From Micractinium sp. NFX-FRZ (Eukaryota; Chlorophyta; Trebouxiophyceae; Chlorellales; Chlorellaceae): 64,000 nucleotides of DNA. Both the position numbers and the translations under genes were made by a program. The notes beneath the pieces were generated by a model. The model worked only from the letters and a program-made list of their open reading frames with translations. It searched no databases and was not told the DNA's origin. The stretch is taken from positions 124,001 to 188,000 of the forward strand of contig JAPTJF010000045.1 of assembly GCA_029339195.1 (NCBI GenBank), in the 5' to 3' direction. Positions 44,801-53,928 of the stretch are shown in pieces; positions within the stretch are counted from its first letter, which is position 1; the number at the start of each line of letters is the position of its first letter.

Positions 44801-45295
44801 GAGGAGTCGTGGCAGGGCGGCCTCCTTGTTTGGTAAGTTACCTGCATGGCTCATGTACGGTGTGCTTTGTTCACGTGCTTCCGCAGGCATGGAGGAGGAG
44901 TCGTGGCAGGGCGGCACCAGCGACTGCACCGCCGGCGAGCTGGCGCAGCTGATGTATTGGTGAGAGCTGGCGTGGACCTGGGGTGTTGGTGCAGCGGGTT
45001 GCAGCGGGTGGGGCTGGAAGTCAGGCAAGCTTGACTGCGGTGGCCCCAACTTCACGCCAGCTTGCGCAGCCCCTCGTTCAGCATTCAATCCAGCCAACCC
45101 TTTTCTTTCGGGCCTCCGCAGCTCCCATTGTAGCACCCATTTCAGCCAGCCCTTTCCTGTTGTGTTTTCCGCAGGCTCATGATCACCGGCTACTCGCTGC
45201 GCCAGCTGGAGCAGCGCTGCGACCTGACGCGCACGCTTGACCTGCCGCCGCCGGGCGAGGAGCCGCCGAGCCTGCCGCCCAGTCGGTGGGGATGA
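41877..45295 (+). CDS. DUF760-family chloroplast protein
   Basis: Ten exons, 41877-42130, 42327-42397, 42605-42628, 42975-43042, 43399-43467, 43592-43831, 43982-44101, 44386-44569, 44887-44959 and 45175-45295, encode 407 residues. The first 80 residues are Arg/Ala/Ser-rich and look like a plastid transit peptide. DUF760 hallmarks follow: EAMRQTITN, LGTLPPQFFRVVISTEADNL, LMYSVLMSGYMFANAWTRLS, and at the C-terminus ELAQLMYWLMITGYSLRQLE followed by QRCDL. Plant members are plastid proteins of poorly known role. Two coiled segments with Glu/Leu repeats lie around residues 240-300. Intron 4 has a GC donor (CAG/gcaagg). Exon 3 is only 24 bases. Four introns carry exon echoes. A TGTAA lies at 45840-45844. 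Confidence 0.88.
44102..44330 (+). repeat. Exon echoes: array of exon 7 tail plus donor (DUF760 gene)
   Basis: The end of exon 7 (gctgagggagcag followed by gtgtgtgcca) recurs as gctgcgggagcaggtgcgcg at 44202 and as gctgcaggagcatgtcag near 44309. Intervening copies of tgccatgctctgctctgctg occur at about 44110 and 44157. Confidence 0.85.
44588..44712 (+). repeat. Exon echoes: two copies of exon 8 tail plus donor (DUF760 gene)
   Basis: gtgcagaggctgatggg, the exon 8 end (44554-44570), recurs at about 44595-44611 and 44688-44704. The second copy keeps gtgag. Confidence 0.88.
44789..44823 (+). repeat. Exon echo: copy of acceptor and head of exon 9 (DUF760 gene)
   Basis: gcaggcatgggggaggagtc and the next 14 bases duplicate 44883-44917 with one substitution and an intact acceptor, 94 bases upstream. 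This is the best-preserved echo in the window. Confidence 0.93.
45091..45130 (+). repeat. Exon echo: copy of acceptor region of exon 10 (DUF760 gene)
   Basis: cagccaacccttttctttcg followed by ggcctccgcagctcccat parallels 45144-45181 (cagccagccctttcctg to ccgcaggctcat), the branch/acceptor region of the last exon. Confidence 0.75.
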
Positions 45296-46168
45296 GCGAG
45301 CGCAAGGGGGCGACGCAGCCAGAGGGCCGCTTGCCTGCCGGCATCGGGCTCTGTTTGAGTGGCGGCTACCAGAGCTGACGCTGCGTAACGAGCATGCTCA
45401 AGCCTGGCCCCCCCGGCCGCCAGCCGAGTATATACGGCAGGCGCGCTCCTCGCACCCTCCAGTGCTCGCCCCTCCCCTGCTCTGCCTGCTCTGCTCACTG
45501 CACACTGTACACTAGACGTAACAACCGACCTGTGCGCGCCTGTCGAGCGCTGCCCCTGCCCCCGTTTTCCCTTGCCCCTCCTTGCCCCACCCCCGGCCCG
45601 CCCGCATAGGCGCCCAGTGCCTGCCTTTCTTCTCTGCCCTCCGCACCCGTGGCGCCACGCCACTTGAGCCCGGCCCTTACGGCCCCCCTGCCTGCCCGCC
45701 CTATTTTCCCCTCCCCCATGTACACTGTGCACCCTGCTGCCTGCCCACCTCACTGTTCACCCACTGCCCGGGGTCTCAGCACCCCGGTTCCGGTCACGCA
45801 CCCCCCTATGTTGCTCTCAGCCCGCCCGCCCTCGCCCTCTGTAACCCCGCCGTCCTTTCTCCTTGGCTTCGACGCCTGCCGCGCGCGCCTCAGCGCGCTC
45901 CCTCCGCCCATAATCACAATTTCTCGAGGATTTCATTTCGTCTGAGACACGCCGCCCCGTGGTCTCCAGCGCCCGCATGCAGCCGTGTGGGCAATGCAGT
46001 TTAACGCTTCAATTGTAACACACTTGCGCTCAGAGGGCAGGGTGGACTGCCAGCCGGCAGCAGCTGAGCGGGCGCAGCAGCGGTGAAGCTGGTGTGCCGT
46101 TGCACCCGCACCTTGTTGTTCTTCATTTGACCCAATCGGCCTCACCCAAACAGTCAGGAGCAGGCAAC
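45296..46168 (+). other. DUF760 3' region and LEA-like upstream region
   Basis: C-rich 3' region with TGTAA at 45840-45844. No gene supported. Confidence 0.5.
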
Positions 46169-49100
46169 ATGCTGGCCAAGGTTGCCGCCTCGCTGCCCGG
46201 GACAGTCGCGCCTCTGGGCGCCGCCTGGTACGCTGGCGGGCGCCTCGCACCCGCCCTCTCGCGGGCATACGCATCCACGAAGGACGAGGTCAAGGTGGGC
46301 GCGCCCAGGGTGGGGCTGTGCGAGCCAGCGGCGCAGTCCTGTTGCTGCGGGCGGCGGCCGTGGCGGCCGGCCCCACGCAGGCCCCGGCATGGCGGCGCTC
46401 CCTCTGTGACTGCTTTTTGTGCACCCTGCCGTGAGTAGGAAGCTGGCGAGAGCAGCTACCAGCACTTGAAGGATGTGGCCAGCAAGAGCGGGAACCCAGC
46501 CAAGTGAGTGAGTGAGTGGGGGGCACCCCTGGCTCTGAAGCAGGCCAGCAGGGGGGTGTGGTTTGCGGATTTGGGCCGCAGCCTGTTGCTCCCAAACCCC
46601 ACGCAGCGCTGCGTGGGGATGCGCTGCGCTGCCCATGTTGTTGTGCTAGGCATGCTGTGCTGGGCATGCTGCGTGCTTGAGCGGCGCTGCGCTGTGCTGC
46701 GCTGCAGGGAGTGGATGGAGGGAGTGAAGGAGCAGGCCTCGTCGTACGCTCACTCGGCAACGGAGTCAGCGGAGCAGGTGGGGGTAGCTGCCAGGTTCAC
46801 CTTAATATGCCAGCGGACGTGAGGAGTGGTGCTGTTAGTAGTATACTTGAGAGTAGACCACCCACTGGGCAGCCTCCCTTCCATGCAGCCTCCCTTCCAG
46901 GCAGCCTCCCTTCAAGGCCCCTTCCCCCACATCCTGCCCTGCCCTTTCTCGCCGCCCAGCCTACCCAACCTCAGTTCCAATTTACTTAATCTTTGAATCA
47001 ACCAATCAATCACCACTCCCTCCCTGCAGGTCTACGAGGCCACCAAGCGCGCCACCCAGGATGTGACCACCCACGCCAAGGAGGCCATCGGCGGCAGAGG
47101 CCTCAAGAACGTAAGTTGGGGGGCGTGTCTTGGGCGGGCAGGAAGAGGTCTCAAGGGTGCGTGTGTGTGTGTGAGGTAGGGGGCAGGCAGGCATGGGGTT
47201 GAACGCGCAAGTGAGGGAGGGGAAGGGGCAGCAGCAGGCAGGGCCTGCTTGGCATGGGTGCACATTGTTTCGCCAGCAGGCAGCAAATCGTGCGGCGCAG
47301 ACCCAGGGGCTCAGGGCGTGAGCTGCGTGGTGAGGTAGGGGGGTGCATGCTGGGAAGAGGGCCTAGGCACGGTGTTCGAGGTGGAGCCAACGGCGGCAGG
47401 GGCGCCAGCAACACGAGTGTGGGTGGGAGCAACACAAGTGTGGGTGGAGGGCAGGGCAGTGCTGGTGTCAGAGCTGGGTCAGAAGGCCGCTGTGCCTGCT
47501 GCCGGCTGTGTGCGTCGTGCCTCCATACAGCAGCACCCCAGCTGTGCAAGACACTGGCTCCTGCTGGGTGATCCACTCACCCTCCGGCAGCTAGTCGGCT
47601 GCCATGGCTGCGGCTCCTGTCGGCTCCTGCGCTCCCCACCCGCCCCCAAGCCACTCCTCAGCCTGCCGCCTGCTCTGCACCTGCCGCCAAGGGTGCATCG
47701 CCCCACCCTACGCACATGCACAGCTGCCTTGCCTGCCCGCTGGCCTGCCTGCCTGCTCACCTTCCTGTCCACCTGCCTGCCTGCCTCTGCCCCCCTGCCT
47801 GACTTTCCCCGGCTGCAGGTGAAGCAAATGGCGGGGGGAGCGGAGCGGGGCGCTGAAAGCGGCGTGGAGGGCATGGCGGCGGCGGAGAAGCAGGCGGCGG
47901 ATGCTGCAAGCGACATGCTGTCTAAGGGGGCGCGCATGTGAGTGGGGGTGCCGCGCAGTAGGGGTGCAGGTGCTGCGAGCTTACCAGCTTGCCCTGCTCG
48001 CCCGATTGCCATTTGCCTGGGTGGCAGGCAAGCGGTACACTCCTGCCCAGGGGCGATGCGCTCAGCCCGCCTTGGAGCACCTATGGATTTGTGGTCCTTT
48101 CGACACTGGTGTGTGTGGTCACTGCATACGCTGCTCTTGCAGGGTGGCAGATGCCGTGGAGTCAGCACTGGGCGGTGCCAACAACCTGCCCAGCGCGCCT
48201 GCAGATTGTGTCCACGTGCGCCGCTCAAACAAGGCAAACATACTGCGCTGCTGCTCTTGCAGGGTGGCGGAGGCCGTGGAGTCGACGCTGGGCGACGCGC
48301 ACACCCTGCCCAGCGCGCGCGCTGAGTTTGAGGCCGGCCGCAGCGCCGACGTTAAGGCTGCCGAGAACAAGGACAGGAAGAGCCAGGTGGGCGGGCAGGG
48401 GAGATGCGGGGCGTGAGCATGCGGGGGGGAGTGGGGGAGGGGGGGCCGGGGGGGGCTTGGTGCGCAGTGGCTGCGCAGGAAGAGCCAGGTGGGCGGTCCC
48501 CGGGGGAGACGTGGGGCGTGAGTATGCGGGGGGGGATTGGAGGGCGGGGCCCGGGTGGGGCTTGGTGCGCAGAGGCTGCGGGGTGAGCTGGGGGAAACAA
48601 GGTGCGTGGGCATGCGGAGGGTGGAGGGTGGGGTGGGGCTTGGTGCGGGTGGCTGTGGGGTGGGCGAGAGGGCGAGGGCGGCAGAGGCAGGGGAAGTCGC
48701 ATACATGTTGGGAGACAGCAGCGGGCGGAGCTGCTGCATGGGAATGGAGCGGCACCTCCCTGACCACCTCACCCCTGGCCTGCTTTGCCCGTGTGGGGCC
48801 CTGGGCTCTGCTTTGCTGCCAGCTGCTCGATGAGGACACCACAACCCATATCAACTTGCGGGCTGGCCACCCACTGCCCCTTTCTTTGACAGCCATCTGC
48901 CAGCCACTCCCTTACCCTGTTCACTTCCTTCAACTGTGTTACAGCTGACAGATGAGGCCAGCACGGGCGACAACCCGAAGGACCAGAGGACGCGCGACGA
49001 GCACGAGATCCTGCCCAACGAGGTGAGATCCTGGCCTGCCGGTTCAGCAACTCTCTAAGAGGGGCCTGGAAGCGGTGCAGTGAGAAAGCCCGAGGACGGC

Positions 49101-49379
49101 AGGCGGGGGGGTAAGCAGGACACTTGCTTCCTGAGTGTGCCATGCCCGCTGGGCACAGCGCTCATGGGGGACAGGGACATGCCATGTTGCTGACAGGTCG
49201 TGTAGCTGTGCCGGGGAACCCACTGCACATGGCTCCAGGGGAGAAGTTTGGTTGATGGGTCCCCAGCAGACCTGCCCAGGGGCGCCTGTGGCCCCGCACA
49301 TGCATGCACACCGCCCTGCCCCGCCCCACCCCACCCGCCCGCCTTGCCCGCCTGCCTGTAGTTCTACACCAAGCACTGA
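46169..49379 (+). CDS. LEA-like hydrophilic stress protein, probably organelle-targeted
   Basis: Eight exons, 46169-46294, 46439-46503, 46708-46777, 47030-47110, 47819-47937, 48263-48386, 48945-49022 and 49362-49379, encode 226 residues. The N-terminus (MLAKVAASLPGTVAPLGAAW) is Ala/Arg-containing with no early acidic residue and resembles a mitochondrial or plastid presequence. The rest is hydrophilic and rich in Ala, Lys, Glu, Asp and Ser with amphipathic 11-residue-like patterns (KDEVKEAGESSYQHLKDVAS, EQVYEATKRATQDVTTHAKE, AAEKQAADAASDMLSKGARM), the signature of group 3 LEA proteins that protect membranes and enzymes on drying or freezing. The C-terminus ends NEFYTKH. Family membership is inferred from composition and pattern. 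Confidence 0.8.
46674..46707 (+). repeat. Intronic pentamer tract abutting a splice acceptor
   Basis: gcgctgcgctgtgctgcgct runs into the gcag acceptor of LEA-like exon 3, sense strand. Confidence 0.75.
46869..46920 (+). repeat. Three-copy minisatellite
   Basis: Three copies of a unit near gcagcctcccttcca, 15-18 bases, in LEA-like intron 3. Confidence 0.85.
48135..48205 (+). repeat. Exon echo: copy of acceptor and head of exon 6 (LEA-like gene)
   Basis: About 70 bases starting ctcttgcagggtggcagatg match exon 6 from its acceptor (48253-48322) at about 80 percent, 118 bases upstream. The acceptor is intact, and several codons are still recognisable. Confidence 0.92.
48475..48505 (+). repeat. 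Exon echo: copy of exon 6 tail plus donor (LEA-like gene)
   Basis: gcaggaagagccaggtgggc repeats the exon 6 end and donor (48374-48393) 102 bases downstream. The surrounding intron is a decayed G-rich tandem array of the same period. Confidence 0.9.
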
Positions 49380-50086
49380 GCTGGGGAGGGCAGGAGGCAT
49401 GTGAAGTTGAGCGGGCACCCAGCTTGTGCAGGCAGCAGCAGGACCCCGAATGGCACACAAGTGCCGGTGGGCGGCGTGCCTCGCTGTGGCCGCCTGCCGC
49501 TCCCGCACCCACCTGAGCTGCCAATGTTGTTGTGGCCCTGGCTCTGCAAAAGCCCAGGGGTATGAATGCCGACAAAGTTGCCTTGATTTGAAAGTAGTGG
49601 AGGGAATGCACATGTGACCGCTGCAGGGTGCGTGCCAGAGGAGTGCAACCACAATGGTGAAACGAGGTCGCACTGTTGTTCAGGGGAGGGAGGCCTGCAG
49701 GTTCTCACCCCCCCGTAGGCCATGCAGCGGCCGCCCAGGTTATCCTTGGAGATGCTCACACCTCCACTGGATCCCCAGGAAGCCACTGCCCCAGTCACAT
49801 GTTCACATGAAGCAGTCAGTGTATTACTGTGCAAACGCTGTTCCACGCAGCCTGGCCTGCTGGGCGATGGGCGGCCGCTGCCTGAAGGCGGAAGGCGCGC
49901 TGCTGCTGCGCCTGCTGTGCATGGGCATCGGGTGACCTGCACCCGCCCTGCCTCGGGGCCTTTGCCTTTGTTTCTTCTGGATCAGAGACGCCAGCAGAGG
50001 AAGCACGCCTTACACGCACGAAGCGCACCCAGACGTGCCACACCCTGTCTCACACTCGCCAAAGGTCCCCAGAGAATTGGCCAAGC
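49380..50086 (+). other. LEA-like 3' region and MYND-A upstream region
   Basis: No gene or clear element supported. Open frames are short and compositional. Confidence 0.5.
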
Positions 50087-53000
50087 ATGGAGCGTGTGTC
50101 TGACGCCCTGGAGCCGCTGCTGGCGCTCCTGCAGCGCCACCCCAGAGCCCTGCCGCCAGCAGCGGAGCTGGCGCAGGCGACTGATTCGTTCTGCGCATCG
50201 GTGACCGAAGTAATCCACGCAGAGGAGGCAGCAGTTGACAGGGCCAGCACCGAGGCCGTGATGCTTGCCAGGTGAGGTTTCACCTCGGGAGACGGTGACT
50301 GGGCGGTGGGAAAGACGGCGCACCTGCAGGCGCAATGGCTCCAGCCCTGCGGCGGTTGCATGCGAGCCAGGGCCATGGGCATCATGAATGGGAGTCAACA
50401 GTCTTGGGCTCAGTGGATGCCCTCATGTCTCTGCCTGCAGGCAAGCGGGCCAGCTGGGCCGCCTGCTTGCAAGGCTGGATGGCCAGGTGCTACGTGCCGC
50501 CAGGGGCCAAGAGCACGGCGGCGGGCTGGGGCCCTTCATTGTCTACGTCGATGCCGGGCAGCGGTGCCTGCAGGCCGCCGCAATGGCCGCCACAGGCTGC
50601 ATCCACAGCGCAGCCGACCGCGAGGGCCTGCTGACTGGCATGGCGCTGCTGCTGGGCAGCGCGCGGCAGGCTCTAGACAGCGCTGCCGGCTGGGAGCAGC
50701 GCTACCCCTGGCTGCAAGCGCACCTCGCAACAGCTTACACAGTCTGCTATGCCTTCACAGCCGAGTCTACGTCAGCCGGCACTCCTGGGCTTGCGGCAGC
50801 CAGCGCGGCGCTTGCGCCCGCCCCCACCCTGCGCTGGCTGGCGGCTCTCACCGACGCACTCCTGGTGGCTCCACAACACCTCGAAGAGTACACAGACCGG
50901 GACATGTGCATCGGTGTGTTGAGCGTGCTGCTGCAGCCGCGCGGGAGCGGCACCTTTGTGCCGCTGCAGGCGGCCATGCGGGCAGATGCCAGCCTGCAGC
51001 AGCGCGTGGTGCGCCTCCTCCTGTCCACGCTGCAAATGGCGGCGCAGCGCTTGCTGGCTACCTCTGCTGGCGCGGCGCAAGGGCTGCAGGCGCGGCCTCC
51101 GAGGGAGCGGCACGCGCTCTGGATTTGCCTGTCCGAGTGCCTGTCACTCGTGTTTTGCCGAAACTTGTTCGGAGGATTCGAGCAGATGTACGAGCAGCCT
51201 GAGCACGCAGCCGAGCTCCAGCTGGTGGGCAGCCTGATTGACGGCTTGCCCTTTGAGTGCCCCCCGGAGGTGCAACGCGATCGTCATCTGCTCGTGTGGA
51301 AGGGGGTGTCGGGCCTGCTGGGCTTGCTCCTTCCCGCAGCGACCAGGCAGAGCTTGCAGCCAGACATGCGGCATGCAGCGGCCTTCACCGGCCTGCGCCT
51401 CCTGCCTCGGCTGGCAGCCGCGTGGCAGGCGCTGGCAGCCCAAGAGTGGCCGCAGCAGGATGAGCTCCCCTGGGCCTTTGTCACTCTGGGGCAGGCAGTC
51501 AACGGCATGGCTGGCAGCATTCCGCCCGTGGGCAGCTCACAACAGCTGGGGGTGCTGCTGGCGGCGGCCGACGCGGCGCTGTGCCTGCTGCCGCTGCTGG
51601 AGTGCTCCCTCCCAGAAGGCGGCAAGCTGACGGCTGCGCACATGCAGGCCCTTGGGGTGACGGAGGGAGACCTGCTGCAGCCACCGGGTGCTATCACGAG
51701 CCAGGACAGGGCAGCATATGCACTGATGCGGGAGGTGCAGATTGCGCGTGTGGTTCAGAATATCCTCCGATTGTTCGTCGCGACAGCTGCGCAGGCCGCA
51801 GTCTTTGCTGCAAGCGTGCCCGGCGGCTCTACAGAGCAGGCAGCTGAGTTGGCAGCGCAGCTGCCTACCGCTCTGCAGCAGCACACCCGTGTGTGCCGGC
51901 TGATGCAGTGGCTAGCACACGCGGACCGGCGCTGCTTGCCGCTGCTTGGTGGCTGGCAGGGCGAGCTGAGAATAGCAGTGTTTAGTCTTGCTACGGTTCG
52001 CACGGTGGCGCGGCTGCGCGATGACACGCCTGAACTGCGGCACAGGCAAGCTGTTATGGGCTCATTGCATGCCGGTCTTGTGCACACTGCAAAGAGCTAA
52101 CCGCTGTCAGTGCAGCACATGCACGTATTCTCACTACAGCTGAACATCTTTTGGTCGGTGGCACCTTCCACTGATTCCTCTGCGCCCTGTGCAGGCAGTA
52201 CAGTGCGGCCCATGCTGCTCATTGGGAGGCCATGCAAGCAGTGGCCAGCCGGCTGGCCCGACCCCTGCTTCAACCTGGGGAGGACCCTGCAGCGGTGGAC
52301 GCTGCACTGAGTTGGTGCCTGCAGCTGGCAACGGTGGCAGGGCAGGTGCCACAGGCACAGCTGACGCCCAGCCTGCTGCGGGAGCTGCATACCGCGGTAC
52401 AATTCATGGTGGGTGTGCCTGTGTGCACCATTTTGAGACTGAGTCAAATCAACCCAAACACTGTGCGGGGGCGGGCAACAGCAAGCGTGGTGTGCAGGGA
52501 GGAGCACCGGCAAATGGCGGCTAAATGTGTTTCCTTGTGCACGCCAAGCTTCTACCCAGCGGCTTTGAAGAAGCTCAGAAACACTCTCGCCTGTCTGGCT
52601 CCCGTGCCACTGCAGCGGCGGCGCAGCTTTCATGCTGATAAGCAGGCCAAGTTCATGCTCGCCCTCTGGCAGGCTTGCCACAGGTCGCAGCACCTCTGTG
52701 CGGCCCTTTTGCTCGCCGGCACACTGGAGCCCGGGTTTGCTGCCATGCAAGTGGCAGATCGGGAGCGCCTCCAGGCCGCTGCGGCGCAAGCCGAGGTGAG
52801 CGGGTTCGAGAACAGGTGGGGCAAGGTGGGCCCCTTTGCTGTTCACCAGATTGCTTGACTTTGTTCTTACTTGCAATTGCACACTCAAGAACTTGGCACG
52901 GGCTGTGCATCCGTCGCCCGGCCGTGCAGGCGCACTCGACCGACCTGGCTGCCTTGCACCTGGCGAACCTCATGATTCTTGAGGGCGAAGCACACAAGGT

Positions 53001-53514
53001 GGCTGCAACCCTCACCACGTCAGAGCACCATGATGCCCGAGCCTTGGGTGCGCAGCTCGACGCTGCAGCAACGCAGCTTGAAACCTGCCTGCCCCTCCGA
53101 GTGCACCCAGCTGCCGTGCCCGGTGGGCAAGCAACTGTCACAGGGCAGCCTGGGTTGAGTGTGGACGAGGCACAACAGGCGGCCCTGTCGGTGGCCCGCC
53201 TGCTGCAGCAGCACTGGGCGCAGCCGGAGCAGCAGGCAGCAGCACGGCTGGAGCTGGCACACGTGGCCGCTGCTCGCGGGTGCGCCTACCTGCGCTGCGC
53301 CAACGTGGAGGCAGGCTCAGCGCTGCAGGCCGGGGCAGCGGGGCGGGAGCCCGGCAGCCTGCGCTGCTCTGGCTGCAAGGCAGTCCGCTACTGCGGCACA
53401 GCCTGCTCGCATGCTGACTGGAGTGGGGCGGCAGGGCACAGGCGCGTGTGCGCGGCACTGGCGGCAGAGCGCCATGAGCAGCAGGCACAGCAGGGGGAGC
53501 CCACAATCGGCTGA
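50087..53514 (+). CDS. MYND zinc-finger protein A
   Basis: Five exons, 50087-50271, 50441-52045, 52195-52408, 52616-52795 and 52930-53514, encode 922 residues. The first 720 are Ala/Leu-rich helices without a recognised domain, probably an alpha-helical scaffold. At about residues 870-902 the block LRCSGCKAVRYCGTACSHAD, continuing to HRRVC, is a MYND finger, a protein-interaction zinc module. The usual first Cys pair is not adjacent and may be supplied by CAYLRC about 35 residues earlier. Gene structure is conserved with MYND-B at 59922-63258: same intron positions and phases, exons 1 and 3 identical in length (185 and 214). Intron 2 has a GC donor (CACAG/gcaagc) where MYND-B has GT. Intron 3 is stop-free and divisible by three, so retention would add 69 residues. 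Such MYND families are expanded in chlorophytes; the role is unknown. Confidence 0.85.
53190..53505 (+). repeat. Inverted repeat arm A (MYND 3' coding end)
   Basis: About 306 bases from the ARLLQQHWAQPEQQ codons to the last residues pair with 59930-60235 on the opposite strand. By eye there are about 17 mismatches and no gaps, including many unchanged third-codon positions. Confidence 0.9.
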
Positions 53515-53928
53515 GGCGCCGTGTGCTGTGTTGGTCTAGCAGGCACTGTTCATTCCTCTGCAACTGTTCTTCTGTCAGTTCCACTTGTTCAAGCCACGGT
53601 TTCAGTCCATGCTTCACATCGCTAGGCATGCATGCATCCATTAATTGTGACAGAGCTCTGCTGGCCTGTGCGCACGCCATGGCAGCAAGCTTCGCAGCAT
53701 CGCCGAGCAACCTTTGACTGTGTCCACATCCCACTGTGCTCGCACTGCTTTCATTCAATTTGTCATGGAGATGTGTTAGGCATGCGAGTGCAGGGGTTGA
53801 TTACATTGACCAAGCAGGCATGGGCCAGCGGAGGAGGTTAATGTACAACAATATGCAGCAGCAAGCAATGAGAACCACACATAGCCTGTGCACGGTGTGA
53901 GCACTCATGCCCGCTAGAACCAGCTGCC
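53515..53928. other. Convergent 3' regions of MYND-A and XPA-like gene
   Basis: No gene. A minus-strand TGTAA at 53801-53805 fits a poly(A) signal about 125 bases past the XPA-like stop. Confidence 0.55.
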
